From Bemisia tabaci (Eukaryota; Arthropoda; Insecta; Hemiptera; Aleyrodidae), in assembly GCF_918797505.1 (NCBI RefSeq), contig NC_092793.1, positions 70,427,660 through 70,491,659 on the forward strand: 64,000 nt of DNA, given 5' to 3'. The notes under the pieces are model-generated. The model saw only the letters and a program-made list of their open reading frames with translations. It made no database searches and was not told where the DNA came from. The position numbers and the translations under genes were made by a program. Each line of letters opens with the position of its first letter. Positions within the stretch are counted from its first letter, which is position 1. Positions 19,565 through 32,008 of this stretch are shown in pieces.

Positions 19565-19835
19565 GAAAATGATATCGTATTCACGTCATGGCCAGACAGC
19601 TTGTCTGGTATGGTCATGTTAACAGCATGACGGAGGAAAGTTTGCCGAAGAAGATGCTTGATTGGGTTCCTCCTGGGAGGAGACGAAGGGTGCGCCCAGT
19701 GAAAGGGTAGCGACAGGGTATTTTAGAGGAAATGAGGGAGTGCCAACTCCCTGAAGGACTTTAGGAGGATAGGGGACTTAAGCGGCTGGGTGTCACAGAG
19801 CGCTATCAAGGTTGCTTTTATGTATGTACTTCTGA
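19565..19835 (+). pseudogene. LINE reverse-transcriptase C-terminal tail, degraded
   Basis: Forward translation gives RQLVWYGHVNSMTEESLPKK, then LDWVPPGRRRRVRPVKG, then (after a stop) GILEEMRECQLPEG and LKRLGV. WYGHV...LPKK...PPGRRRRGRP...LG is the standard C-terminal block of insect non-LTR retrotransposon polymerases. At least two in-frame stops show it is dead. It is better preserved than the related remnants at 8420-8620 and 45890-46012. Confidence 0.75.
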
Positions 19836-19920
19836 ACATGACTTTTACACTACAGGAAGATACCAGTGCAAGGTCACTAGATGCATTGTTTATAGGCCCA
19901 GAATGATGTTCTGGAAGAAA

Positions 19921-20320
19921 AGGAGGGGTACGGATATAGGGCCATTTTTGGGCCCATTCAAGCTGAATTTCCTCAACTCTACGTTTTCATGATGATTAAA
20001 CGTTCATATTTTACGGAATGCATCGTGATTTGGTCATTTTTGGTTTTTTTTCGGGTCCATTTTCAGCCTTATAAGGTCTGAAGGCCGATATTGGTAATAA
20101 ATCCCCATGTTTTGCCACTGGACCGCAAATTCGCCAAATCCGCATTTTCGCCGAAAGCATCCTCTATACCCATGTTTAGGCCAGCATTAGACCCAAAAAG
20201 AGACCAAAAATGATCAAATCATGATGCACTCCGAAAATATAGACCTTCAATGCGAAAAAAGCTTTGAGTCGAGAAAATTCTGAGTGGGCTCAAAAACGGC
20301 CCCTATCTATAGCCCTCCTT
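19921..20320. mobile_element. Family L long inverted-repeat element (about 400 bp)
   Basis: Left arm AGGAGGGGTACGGATATAGG and right arm CCCCTATCTATAGCCCTCCT are imperfect inverses. Complementarity continues for about 140 bases (GGTCATTTTTGG against CCAAAAATGATC, CGGAATGCATCGTGATTTG against CAAATCATGATGCACTCCG). The central 110 bases are single-stranded in the fold. Target duplication not readable. Confidence 0.7.
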
Positions 20321-20791
20321 TGGCCTCAGGGCGAGCAGACCTGATGCGACAAAAAAAAAGCGGGAGTCACGGTCGAAGCGTGGCATGGCATGGCTCCTTG
20401 CGTGGAGGCTCAAGCACCCAAGTAGTAGTTTTGATAACATAATTTGCCTGTAATAAACCGGTGCGGCATAACTGTGGCTCCTGTATAAGGACCCGTCATT
20501 ATTCTTGACGCAAGCGTCAGCCGCAATGTACACTCGCCGTTCATGTCCAACCATTCAGCATCTCCCAATTATTTATTGCCCTCTGCTGGAGTCTTCGATC
20601 TGCCTTGTAACACGTTATTAGTATAAATCATTCACTTACACCTCCCGGCCCCCTCTCCCTCGCGCTGGAGCATCCGCTTCCTCGACACTGTTTCGGCTGT
20701 CGAGTCTCAAAAATTATCGGTTCCGTGCCCCTTAATTGTTCTTTAACTGATCTTTTAATCGGTGTAATTGATTACGGGAGCCACAGATCTT

Positions 20792-21044
20792 CTCCCGTGC
20801 TAAGGAAAAACGCCGTATCAACCTTCAAGAGTCGCCAAATTTCCTTAGATAAAATGTTTATTTTTGAAAGAAGCTATGGATATTTTTCCTTGAAATTTTT
20901 AGATAATTTGGGTGAAATTACGAACAGAATTATCTGAAAAATTGGAGGAAAAACGTTTACAAATTTTCCCGAAAATTTGTGGTTTATTAAAGAAAATTTG
21001 ACAACGCCTGAAGGCTCATGTGGCGTTTTTCCATAGCACGGCAG
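20792..21044. mobile_element. Family B MITE
   Basis: Ends CTCCCGTGCTAAGGAAAAAC and CCATAGCACGGCAG, 253 bp, with one substitution in the left terminus. The flanks tctt and tatt match at 3 of 4 positions. This copy preserves the central GAAAAATTGGAGGAAAAAC segment into which the SINE at 44811 inserted in another copy. Confidence 0.8.
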
Positions 21045-22079
21045 TATTGCGAACGGACACGGAAATAGGCTGAAATTATCCGCTCCGCATTTCCATGCCA
21101 GAGTATGTTGATTTAGTGTCTCACGCTCGCTGTTTCCTTCAATCGCCAGAAAATTGTTGTTCCCTCGCGTTTTTTTAAACCTAGAAATGAAGGCAGAATT
21201 GCGGTCTGATTATTAAAACCATGTCAGCACTTCAAGACAAGACATAGCCCTATCTTAGCCTCCCAATATATCGCGTTTTGATGTCTTATCGGGCTGCTTT
21301 AAACTTTCAATAAAGGGTCCGCTGAAGGGATGTCGGTGGACTTGATTCACTAGAATTCTTCATCATTGCTCTCGTTCCAATAGGTGAGGAATTTTGCAAA
21401 ACCAAACTGCGTGACATTTCTATTTTCTTTAAAATTGTATTTTATGCATCATTTGGTGAAAACTTGAAACTCTCTTGAACGTCTAAATTTTCACAATTTA
21501 TGCTGGAAAGCCCGCCGCATCGCCAAATCCCTATCGGAGCTTGAGATGTTTGCCCAGGCATATTAAGACGTAAGGTTTCTTACCCCTCCCTCCTCCCCCC
21601 AAGATAAAAGAAAAAAAGTCCGAGTTCCTCCTATGTCTGGAGTCTTGCACATCCAGAAAAACATGCTTTCTGAACCGATTTCGAAAAATGTGGAGCATTT
21701 TTATGAATACGAGTAAACACATGTATCTGAGCGGCAATAAAACTGGAGAACATGCAGAAGTCTGCAATGTAATAGACTAAAGTTCATTAGGTTAAATAGA
21801 TTTAATAGTCTATAATGAGCCCACAAGGGACCCTATCCCTATAGTCATAGTCTATCATTGTCCCTCTTGGTCTATAAGAACCAAGCGTTTAAACCAATAG
21901 GACTATTTCATTTTGCCTTTTTCTTTGTCTATCAAAGTGAATAATCAGCCCGCTGGCATGAGACCTGGGATGCTGAGCGTGACACGAGCGCCCTTGCATT
22001 TGCCCCCGAATCATAGATTCGTGACGTGTTTGCACCTCGTTAATACCCATACTGCCTTTCGTCGACACTCTCCGTCTCT
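21045..22079. other. Non-coding stretch
   Basis: Ordinary sequence; short overlapping TCTATA/TAGACT motifs cluster at 21770-21880 and form weak palindromes. No gene is supported. Confidence 0.5.
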
Positions 22080-22234
22080 GGATCGGTTATCAAATATTGA
22101 TAATTTCCCATTAGAGGCTATGCTAAAGAATCGATTATCAAGGTACTCGCTGCGAACACCCTACAATCAACCCTTTTCAATATGTTTGAATGGCAGAGCT
22201 TAATCGATCTATCGCAAAGCACGACACGCCGCTG
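22080..22234. mobile_element. Family C hAT MITE, left end truncated
   Basis: Right end GCAAAGCACGACACGCCGCTG is a recognisable family C terminus, and the centre keeps AATCGATTATCAAGG and CTCGCTGCGAACACCC. The left terminal GTGGCGTGGCG arm is missing or decayed, so the left boundary is approximate and no duplication can be read. Confidence 0.65.
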
Positions 22235-22634
22235 AGGCCCGTGCTACGAGATGCTCCGATTAGCTGGAACTCCCGGGCAAATCCCCTCCCTTTTAAGTCC
22301 GTTTTTTCCGATTAGTTATTTTTCAGCTCCACCTCATATCAAAATTCGAAGAAGGCGAAAGAAAAGAACCCACGGGAAGAAAAAGAAGAGCGGGGAAGAT
22401 TTTTATCACCTCTGCGCACTCCGCGGACACAACCCAGCTATGTACCGCTCTACCTTCTTCTTCGACTTAACATTTAGTTTTCGATCACTAAGTTCTCAAG
22501 AGGGCATTGTTTCAATGTCTTTTAATTTTTGAAAATAAGTCAAACTAGATGCTGCCCAAACTTACGTGCATGGGTAGAATTATATCACTTTTCACTTTTT
22601 GGCTTCAAATTTTCTAATCTTGAAAATAAATAAT

Positions 22635-22637
<3 letters not shown>

Positions 22638-22676
<39 letters not shown>
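22638..22676. repeat. Poly-T tract (about 39 bases)
   Basis: Uninterrupted T run, followed 18 bases later by an isolated CACTGGAAAAAAGGG motif that looks like a family A terminus but is not followed by the family A arm. Confidence 0.8.
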
Positions 22677-22679
<3 letters not shown>

Positions 22680-22699
22680 GCTTCATAATATATTCACTG

Positions 22700-23440
22700 G
22701 AAAAAAGGGAGTAAGACGCTTTCGGCGTAGCTGATCCAAAGCGGTTTTTCACTCGAATGTAGTAGTGCAAGCACCTATTGGTACAACTTAAATACGTTCG
22801 AATTGTTCGCTGTACAATACAACTTTGAAATTTTAAAAAAAATTAAAAGCTTCAACAAAATTAAAATAAATTCATTAGATCTTTAAGCATCCAAACGATT
22901 TCTAGGAGCCTTTTGGACGATTCATGGCAAATTGAAAAAAGATTGGAGGCCTCTTCCAATATAATTTTCCGGTCAGAAGCTTCAGAGCCCATTTTTTCCA
23001 TAGAAAAAATACAGAGAGTGGCGGCAAGCGGAGAAATTTACTTTTCTACGTCATAGCTAAAAATGAAGCCGCCCTTCTAATTGGTTAATATTATCGCGGG
23101 AAAACCACGTCTTTGAAACTTAAAAAGGAGAGGGGAAAGTTGTATGAGGTTCCCACTTATTTTGGCTCTAAAAACTCGTAACCGTTGACTTTTTGTTTCA
23201 ATATGTTTTCCTTTCAATGTTCGACTGTAACTGAGAATAATTTGTAAGTTAAAAATATATATTTCTTATAATAACAACTTGTATCTCAACTCGTCCTCGT
23301 CCGAAGGTAAACATGTTAAATCACGTTCTGTGCGACAAAAACGCAGACATTGGAGAGTTATGGTAACTAATATTCAATTATGTGACTTTCAATAATGTTT
23401 CAGTGGTAAGTAAGCCTTTCTACAGGTTCCATCATAAAAT
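22700..23440. other. Non-coding stretch
   Basis: AT-rich sequence with no clear frame or repeat partner in the window. Confidence 0.5.
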
Positions 23441-23441
23441 G

Positions 23442-23444
<3 letters not shown>

Positions 23445-23485
<41 letters not shown>
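23445..23485. repeat. Poly-T tract (about 41 bases)
   Basis: Uninterrupted T run. No SINE or LINE body is recognised on either side. Confidence 0.8.
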
Positions 23486-23491
<6 letters not shown>

Positions 23492-23639
23492 GCGCCAGTT
23501 TGTGTACTTCTCTGCGTCACAGCCAACCTTCAAGATGGTTGCCTGGTTGCCTTGCCACCACCTCCTGTATTTTCTCCATGCGTTTTCTCAAAACTTGATT
23601 TTCGCAGTTACTGCTCTCTCGGCTATGACTACAGAAATA

Positions 23640-24330
23640 CTGATACCAGCACGTGAAGCGACGGGAAAGACGGGTCGAGGCGCAAGCGCAGAGAGCCACG
23701 GCGACGGGTACAAATTATAACTGGTCGAGCATATTTCGTTTGCCCCCTCTAATCGCTCGACAGATAAAGTTATTGTTCGTTCGATAAAATGTAAAAGCGC
23801 GGCTCCGCACTGGCTCCGACTCGCGGAACGGCCACGAAGCGGGACAGCGCGGCGCGAAGGCGCACGAGCATGAGTATGACTGGAGAAATATTGTTATAGG
23901 TGCGATGAAAGCGATGAGTCGTCGAGTATGGGCACCGGAGCCGCAGCGGCATACGGCATACAGCATACAGCATACAGCGCTGGCATAGTGGCATTGTTTC
24001 GGCATGAGATGCCACCCGCCCGTGCCAGCTTCCACCGAAAAGCCTTGTTTTTCGCATGCAGGGTGCGCGCAGAAGAGCTGAGATTTGGAGATCATGGACG
24101 GGATGGCGAAGAGAAGGACTTGTAGACCTGTAGTCTAGGCAAGTGAGCGAGTCATGATGCTGGACAGGGCTCATCTCGGAGACATGCTGCTCAGTTTGTC
24201 CTCGCTTTCCGCTCGCGCATGCGCAATGTGCAGTTGTCCGTGTTCTTATGTGGCGCTCGGGCAAATGGTCTGCGAGGTGCAAACGTCGGGGCCTTTGCCA
24301 AATCTCTGGCAACTCCCAGAAATATGTAAA
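23640..24330. other. GC-rich non-coding block
   Basis: Higher GC than its surroundings, with the longest uninterrupted frame in the window (reverse strand, 23770-24465) overlapping other long frames on both strands. Residue composition is rich in R, C, H and S with no domain, and there is a (CATACAG)-type mini-repeat at 23950-23976. Long frames on all strands are expected from low stop-codon density. A promoter or first-exon role is possible but not shown. Confidence 0.35.
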
Positions 24331-24540
24331 ACTGTATGACAATCTTTGAGGATGCGACTGTTTTAACGAGCAAGATCTGTTCTTGCCTACCCTTTCAAAT
24401 GAAGGCCAAACGAGTGATATAGATCGAAAACATAGTGATGATGTAGATATCGAGCTAAAAGCCAAAAATTCAATATATTTATTTAACTATATGATTTTAA
24501 TTACAAACAAGCAATGAAAGAAAATACAAACCGACAAGTA

Positions 24541-24600
24541 AATTATAAACAAAGGGAAACATTTCGACCCATAGGATGAGAATCTTCTTCAGTGCTTACT
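24541..24600 (-). repeat. Retroelement-type 3' motif CTGAAGAAG...GGGTCGAAA
   Basis: On the reverse strand the sequence reads CACTGAAGAAGATTCTCATC followed by CTATGGGTCGAAATG. The arrangement CTGAAGA, a short stem, then GGTCGAAA is a recurring motif near ends of several animal retroelements and has the consensus core of a hammerhead ribozyme (CUGANGA...GAAA). The second stem is poorly paired here. A comparable but weaker motif occurs on the reverse strand near 61195-61225. Confidence 0.3.
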
Positions 24601-24609
24601 GCTTAGTTG

Positions 24610-26280
24610 AAAAATAAGTGGAAACATTTGATCAAAGATGAAAGAATGAAGCAGAAACTACAAGGCTATCTAAAACCACTAAAAAGCGATCTGGAACGAA
24701 GTGCTAGAAGAAATATATAATTATTGTAGGAATTTAAGCATTCTGATATATACTTCCTTTTCAAAACTCATGGAACGCGATTTACGCAACGAAATTTACT
24801 AAACTCATACCCTACTGAAGATATTAACGTTATTTTATTTATCTTCGGTACGAAAAGTTTTGAATTTCTTGCTGACATGTAAAACAATAGTCTGAGTGAA
24901 CAGACTACGTAAACAATGTAAAACAGCTGAGCCGAAGTGCCGAGATTGAGGTTGCCATAATTGCATACTGCAGAGACTGTTTTAGTAACGTTTAAGGTAT
25001 GATTCAACTCAATTAGATATTTTATTTCTTTCTTTTCTTTTTTTTCATGAGCGGAATTTATGATCAAAAAACGTCAATGTCTTTGATGTAGGAATGACTA
25101 TTAGTGATTTTCATTGCACAAATCATGTTCTTCGTGAAATTTTGATGAGAAAATATACATCATAACGCTTGAATTCATACCGTGTACATAGTGGTCCATT
25201 AGCACTGTATCGTCGCTGTCGATATTTTCGGAGACTTTAACGCCATCCTAAGAAGATAGACGATATTTCTTTTACATTATTTATTTGTTCCGGAAAAGTT
25301 TATGTCTTGGTTAAGGGTTACTTTCATGAATTTTCGTTGTACGAATCGAGTTCTAAGTGAAATTTCCATGGATGAAATATATCCTAGACATACGTAAACT
25401 TCGCACCTTTTCTAGTGCATGGCTATTGTTTATTTGGACATCCTGGATTGTCTGTTGGAAACTGCTGCTTCTGACTCATCCATTAAAGTGCCTATCTAGG
25501 GATATCGATGACGCATATTTTGTTTCCGAAATTAACGAGTTAGTCCATTCAGCATTACATTATGATGCACAGGACATTGCCCACCTTCATTTTAACGATT
25601 AGGTCAAGAAGAAAATAAAAATTAAGAAAATTGAAAGTTGCATCCTTGAAGATCGTTTTGGTGTTTAACACATTCTATCGGCAAAAATTTCGTTTTACGT
25701 GGACATTTATATTTTCTTAAGTGCGCCCTGTTTTGTCAACAGTAGCGATTCTAAACATCGCACGCTCCTAACCACATGCAAGATCTTGGCAACAACTGAT
25801 GGCGCTTACCATATTTTGGATCTCCATTCTCGAACAAATCGGAATGGACTGCACGGGGGAAATGTTAAGCGCTCATGCATAACTGGGGGTCGCCAAGCGT
25901 CTTAGGTATGCTAATTTTCGAACACTTTTCGGAGAAAACTCAATGTTAATGTAGCAACGGATTTAAATATTTGTTGGTCTTATGCAGTCACACTGTAGGA
26001 AGTTTGATGTTACAATGCACATTCTATCTTTTTAAGTAATTCAAGGAAGTAAATAATTTAAAGGGCTCTTGGAGTGACCAAGAGACTAGATCCGCACCAA
26101 TTTGGAAAACCTAAGCTGACACCTTCGTTATCCTTATTTACTGTACCTCATATCTATAATATTATAGTAAAACCTCATCACGTAAAAGGACTGCCTTAAA
26201 AACCTTTAGTAGGGGTAATATTGTCGCTCCTCTGACGTAGGGGCGTATCTCGACTTTGGGATGAGCCCCAGGAAGCATGG
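24610..26280. other. Non-coding stretch with a diverged direct duplication
   Basis: The segments near 25111-25160 and 25331-25383 are similar (TTTTCATTGCACAAATCATG against TTTTCGTTGTACGAATCGAG, then GTGAAATTTT...GATGAAATATA), suggesting an old duplication with about 220 bp spacing. No gene can be supported; short frames at 24768-25067 and 25357-25602 lack any recognisable feature. Confidence 0.4.
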
Positions 26281-26288
26281 ATTCATAT

Positions 26289-26410
26289 GGACGTGTTTGT
26301 GTCAAACGGAACTGTGTGCATTGTGACGTAAGCCCTGTTATGCATATATTCTTATGGGTCTCAGGGCTCATGTCTTAATGCACATAGTTTCATTTGGCAG
26401 AAATACGTCC
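26289..26410. mobile_element. Family E palindromic MITE, copy 2
   Basis: Ends GGACGTGTTTGTGTC and GGCAGAAATACGTCC, 122 bp, exactly the length of copy 1. ATAT flanks both ends. The left arm has accumulated more changes than the right. Confidence 0.85.
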
Positions 26411-29400
26411 ATATGTAAAACAGGGTTAACGCGAAAATTGAGATACGCCCTTGCGTCATTAGGGCGATGATATGAGAGTTGTGCTTCTTGCGGAAATTCC
26501 TTACAAATCAGAATGGATGCATAGGCGCAGGCAAACCAACATTACATACGTGCTGATTCCGCGTAAATTATGCTTTCTATACTAAAGAATACAAAAAAAC
26601 CACGGCTGATTATGGCACAAAGACATAGTATAAAATCAATGTTAGTGTGAGTGAAGAGAGAGAACTTCAGCAGCTGCTCACCGCACATTTTATAAAAATA
26701 TATATATCCATTTTTGCAGCGTTCTGTACCGCCAATTCAACCCCGGAGATTGCAGGTGCACCATGGAATTGTAGCAAGCGAATACCTCTGCGTTGGCAGC
26801 CCTGCCCCCGCTGTGAGCCAAAAGGTAGCTCGATGGATATGATCTGATATTCAGTATGATTCCCTTGCTCACACGGACAAGCAATAACCAAACGCATAAA
26901 CACGCTTTTAACCCCCTCCCTCCATTGCATTCTCCAATGGCACGCGCCCCTCACCATGGCTTCCAGTGCTTTTTGCTGCCACGTTTTCAGAATATAATAG
27001 TTGTTTGACTCGTGTCGACGAGCTTAAGTCAGAATTTTCTAGCCGTTTGGCAATTTGCTGACAGCAGTGTTGCCAACATTGCGGTTTAAGTCTTAATACT
27101 CCTGTGTTGGATGACCTGATTTTACAGAGAACGGCAACGTTACCGAAAATTGTCTTCGAGGAACTTAGGTGCCTCGTATCTCGGTGGACTGCCGCGAAGG
27201 TTGTCTGCAGCAGTAATGCAAGAATACGGGTTGCGACGATGTTATAAAATTTTTAAAGTTGTTGTCTGCGAGTCTTGGAAGTGACGGCTTTAAAACAGTC
27301 ACCAAGCGGTAGTAACATGGGGAGCTTAGCTTACTGAATCCTCCGAACCAACAAGATCTCATGCGAGAGGAAACACAAGAGCTGTAAAATTAAATATATT
27401 CTATTTGCTTTCTTCGCTTCGGCGTCTCACAATCCATGCTATATCGGCCAATAGACCCATGGTGTTTTCGGCAAAGATGCATGTTATGTACCCTTGGCAT
27501 GACTGCATAGTCCGTGGACTGAACAAATTTTTTGTCAGGTCCGCGAATCCGCCGAAATTTTTGCGCATTCCGTGAGGTAGACAACCAGCTCGCGGACTGG
27601 TTGGTCTAAAGTCTGAAAATTACGCCAACAGGCTGATCCTTAATTTAAGCTGCAATCTGTAGGACGAGCACTAACTTAAGAATTTCCCCTAACTCATCGA
27701 TTTATTTTGCATCGATTTTGCCGCGTAATTAGGACAATCTTCTCTGAAAGTTTTAGGATAAAACCCTAAGAAATTTTCCTCAAAATAAATATTTCATCAA
27801 TGGAAATTCGGCAACAACTAACACTCATATGGCACAGCCTACTTCTTCAACATAGTATATTCTGGTGGGAGAACCACTCGGACGTAATACACTACGAAAA
27901 TATGTAAATACTCTGTCCGACTCGAGTAAATTTCAGTTTTTTGGAAAGTGAGTGGATTTGGCCGACGGAGAAAGTATGAACTTACGGGTTGTTTTAGGAA
28001 TTTCCAACGTGGCTGCCATATTCTACGTGAAGTTTACACGAGCATGCACGGTGTCCAAGTTTTAACCCCAGTGGGATTTGTATTCCGTCCTTCCAATCAT
28101 TTACCTCTGCGCTCCTGCAAGTGTTAGCACAGCCGAGCACAATCACATATACAAATAAGGAAATAAAGTGAGCCAAGCCAGGTAGCCATGAAATCGCTGA
28201 GCTGAATGAATGCTCTCCAAGTAACTGTCCAATCACGAGGCGAAAGGTGTCTCGGAGTTTAATTTCCATCATCTTGCATCATTCTGGCTATGTTTGCCGT
28301 CGATTTGTCCACCAAGCTAAGCATCTGTTAAACAAACGCTTGGAAGCACATCTGTTTTTGCCTGTATTTTTGAATAACAGAAAATTGTTCGCTCAAAAAA
28401 GACATCACTACCATATAAACGGGCAAGATTTCATCAGTCTTTACGTGTTAAAATGGTCGCATCCTCCGAAATCGCCATTTCACTTGCATAAACATGAGCG
28501 GCTCTAGACCTCTGTGTTTGTGGAGGCCAAAATATTTAAACCATTTTTTTGGCGCGTTATAGGGGGGGGGGCACCTGAAGTCCCCCCTTCAAGAGGGGGG
28601 TTCGAGGCACCTCTCCCGTAAAATTTTGAAAATTGAATCTTTTACCGACGCTATTTTGACATATTTTTTTACTTAAAAATCGTAATATATACGAGAAAAA
28701 TTTGACAGTTTATATTTGGGTTCTCTGTGTTTTTCCCCCAGTTATTTCGATTTTTAGAAAATGAAATTAGGAAATGAATATAAAAAGTCAATTGCTCATG
28801 TGACATAAAATATTCTTACAAAAAGTAGAAAAATGAGTAGTTAACAATTTAATTCAATAGAATTTACTTTCAACAATGTTGCACTTTTGATAGCACCTGT
28901 AATTCCGCATGCGGGTTCACGCGAACTCACGTAGAACCGCCTATGTGCATAAAATGTACTTCTCAACGATTTCAAGCTGTATGACTTTAACCCTACATTG
29001 ATGGTAAAAATTCCCCACTCGCAACGCAACTGAGGTTAGGTTACACTCATCTCAGACATAATAGAGCGAATAGTTTGAATAGATGCATACAGCTTTTTTC
29101 TCGGAAAATTGATTTTAATGGCGCTGATACGGGAGAGTAACAAAGTTGCATCAAAGGGTAAAAAGGGCCCGTGACAATTACAACTGAATAATAAAGAGCC
29201 ATAATCGGTCATTTTATGAGAGCCGTTTATAATCGGCCAATTTATGGGGGCATTAAGTCTACACCACAACTTCAAGGCTTTTTCAGGTAGCCGCGACCGC
29301 GGTGAACAAGGGCCCGAGTGCGCATTTTACAGTGACATAAAATTTTCTCGGAACTATGGAGAGCCCATTATTATTACTCGCGTCTTAATGATAGTAACGA

Positions 29401-29889
29401 TGCTAAATATTTAAGGGGGCTGTCACGATCCTTGCGGTCTTCTTGCCGCCTGGAGTGGGACCTTCCCAACTTTTCCAGACGAAGAAAACAATCGCAACTT
29501 TGATGACTCTTTACGATTGAGCTGTTACACCGAGTCAGTGTTGATTAACGCACCGACGCCAAGTTTATGGAATTAGAGAATGACAATGTGCTGTGTTGTG
29601 CGACGGGCCTCTCTCATGCGACGCGCCAACATCGTAACCAGCCCGAAGAGGTTATGGGGAGGGGGGGGGGGGGGTTAAACGCTTTTAATAATTTTGAGCC
29701 CGTACGTTTAGACAGTGTATGTTTATTTAGATTATTTGTCCGGAGGAAAATTAGCTGTGTTCCCGTTACACACAAACGGAACACACAACGATGCGATCCA
29801 GTAACGGACCTGTGAGTTTCCTAAGAAAATTTTTGATGCGGGGGCGGGGAGGGGGGCTTCCCTCTTGGGGGAGAGGGGGATAATAAGGA
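26411..29889. other. Long stretch with little recognisable structure
   Basis: No domain-bearing frame or intact repeat is seen in 3.5 kb. A decayed family B-like arm may lie at 27700-27855 (TTTCATCAATGGAAATTCGGCAAC, in two pieces). At 28560-28620 short G and C runs form a hairpin-like block (GGGGGG...CCCCCC). If this is an intron, no exon is visible to me. Confidence 0.4.
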
Positions 29890-30039
29890 GAGTTGCAAAT
29901 TTTTATCTTGACATTTTCAAAAATTGATCAGAAAAATCGGAGGAAAAATATAAACAGATTGTCCTGAAAATTTGTATTTAATGGAAGGAAATTTGACAAT
30001 ATCTGGAGGCTCATACGTCTTTCTTTTTTAGCATGGCAG
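29890..30039. mobile_element. Family B fragment, right half
   Basis: Ends TTTTAGCATGGCAG, followed by TATA, the usual family B right flank. The arm GAAGGAAATTTGACAATATC is clear but the left half is degraded, with only GAGTTGCAAAT recognisable. Confidence 0.55.
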
Positions 30040-31740
30040 TATACAGGTCCATATTGGTGGAGCAGGGGTTGCCGTGAGCGGAGCGGGTGCGGGGTGCTCG
30101 CTTGCGCAAGGGCTTGAAATTTTCCACTTTTACGCGACGTTTCATATTATATGCCATCTCGCGCTTACCGAAACTTGAACAATGGCATTTTGTTCACAAA
30201 TTTGTTTTAAATTTTCACTCCAAATCCCGAAATCGATGACTCCGTCTATGGAAATGTGCCAATTTTGCACCCAATGAGTGGTGGTAAAGGATCAAGTATT
30301 AACATAAATGAAATATAATTTGTGACGTCGCGTGCTCATCGCATAGTATGGGTGCATTTTGAGAGAAGCAAGAATTTATTTCCTGGTAAGGGATGTCCAG
30401 GGCGTCGGAGGTAGCAATGTGACCTTGGGCTGTGGCCACGCCACGCTACGAGAGTGATGGCGAATAGCGAAACAAATAATGGAGGAATTGTGGCAATAAA
30501 GTAATCACGGGATAATTGTAATAAGCACGATATAATTTATTAGTGCGTATCCTGGAGGGCTTGATATATTATGTCAGTGTCGTATAGACCGTACACTGTA
30601 AGCTGCATTTTGCCAGGCCGCAGGAAGCGCATTTCGACTCGCAGAACGGATCCCTGGATTTCCCGGAAGTGCGACAACGTTGCACGGGATGATGGGCGCC
30701 TCAGCATGCACAGAGCGTTGCACGAAACTAAAGTGACCTAATAAAAAAAGAGGGGAAAAAATGGCATTTTCATAAAATGTCGCGGCTCCTTTCTAGGGTA
30801 TTTTCTCTGAGCGCCGGGCGGAAGGACAGTCAGAGTTGTCAAGTCGCGGGGCACTGGATAGTTTACCGCCCATTTTATTCGGGTCTTTTTAGCGGAGCGG
30901 CAACGCAGCGTTGTGAGCGTGGAGTACGTGTAATATATGCATGGCATATCTTTTGAATTATGATTTTTAATTACTTTTCCATCAGAGTCGCGGCCGAGCG
31001 CGGACCGACGCGACGCGACGCGGCCACATGACGGAGTGATTCGAGCCAGTGCACACTTCACATTGCACATTGAACATTGCACCCGCACACCTTTCGCTAT
31101 TGCCATTTTTCTCAGTATTATCATTTACTTCAGTTTGCCAACCGGAACCACCTTAATCTAATCAAAATCAGGCATGGACCAGGAAGTTCTCTCACGATCA
31201 TGAGGTTTGTCGTCTCCCAGAGCAAAGTGAATAGAAAAGTATCATTCAACCCCAAAAGGTGGATTGGATTTGTACGTAGGATAAGATACAGAGAAACGCC
31301 TACTCAACACATTGAGAATGCCGCCTAAAATGAGAGTTGTCGTTCCCTGACTGAAAATTAGAGGGTGCAATATAGATACCGCGCAAAACGAAGATGAATA
31401 TGAGGAAAAAATGACATCTGGGCCTATGATTGCTGCTCAACAGTTGTAAATTCTTTGATTTAACGTTTATTTATCCGGACTACCAACTTCATAAAAGTAG
31501 TTCAGATAAACTTAACGCTGATCGCTCATTTTTAAATTGAGTTCGACAATTTTTGATGTGTCCACCGTGCTGAACGAATTTTGATGAGAAAATGTTTATT
31601 TTGCAATAATTCACTCCTTACTATTTCAGGTAGTGGTCGATTGTGTTCATGGATTGCTGTTTCTCACATTACACACTTATCGAGAATGACGAATGATGAC
31701 AACATTTAGAATACCTGGCCGAATATTGAAATTTTGTGTG
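30040..31740. other. Non-coding stretch with GC-rich patches
   Basis: GC-rich segments at 30050-30110 and 30985-31035 (CGACGCGACGCG-type). Frames on both strands around 30738-31328 have no domain and no splice context. Confidence 0.45.
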
Positions 31741-32008
31741 TTGGGCGAACATGGACGATGAAGGGTGAATGGCGGAGCGTGACTGGTCGGCTGTGTCTTA
31801 CTGCTGCTTTGTCGTCCCTTTGTACGTGGAATGAAGGACATATTGTCGGAAACTCAAGAGATGTTTTGCTTTTGAATTCCACCTGACAAAGGCACGACAG
31901 CTTTGTCGTGTCAGCTTTGTCAGCTTTGTCTTATCGCTGCTTAGCGATAAGACATAGCCGACCAAACACACTCCGCCGTTTAACCTATGTCATCTATGTG
32001 CGCCCGAA
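31741..32008. mobile_element. Family M inverted-repeat element (268 bp)
   Basis: Left arm TTGGGCGAACATGGACGATG with GGCGGAGCGTG, right arm CACACTCCGCCG with CATCTATGTGCGCCCGAA, imperfect inverses, continued by TCGGCTGTGTCTTA against AAGACATAGCCGA. The centre holds a short tandem CAGCTTTGTC. No duplication is clear. Confidence 0.65.

Noticed and set aside
22694..22720. A ninth family A copy starting CACTGGAAAAAAGGG
   Set aside because: The sequence after the first 12 bases does not match the family A arm and no right end follows.
23770..24465. Longest reverse-strand open frame in the window (231 codons)
   Set aside because: It overlaps other long frames on both strands in a GC-rich block. 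The translation has no domain, signal peptide or membrane segment and is rich in R, C, H and S, as expected from composition.
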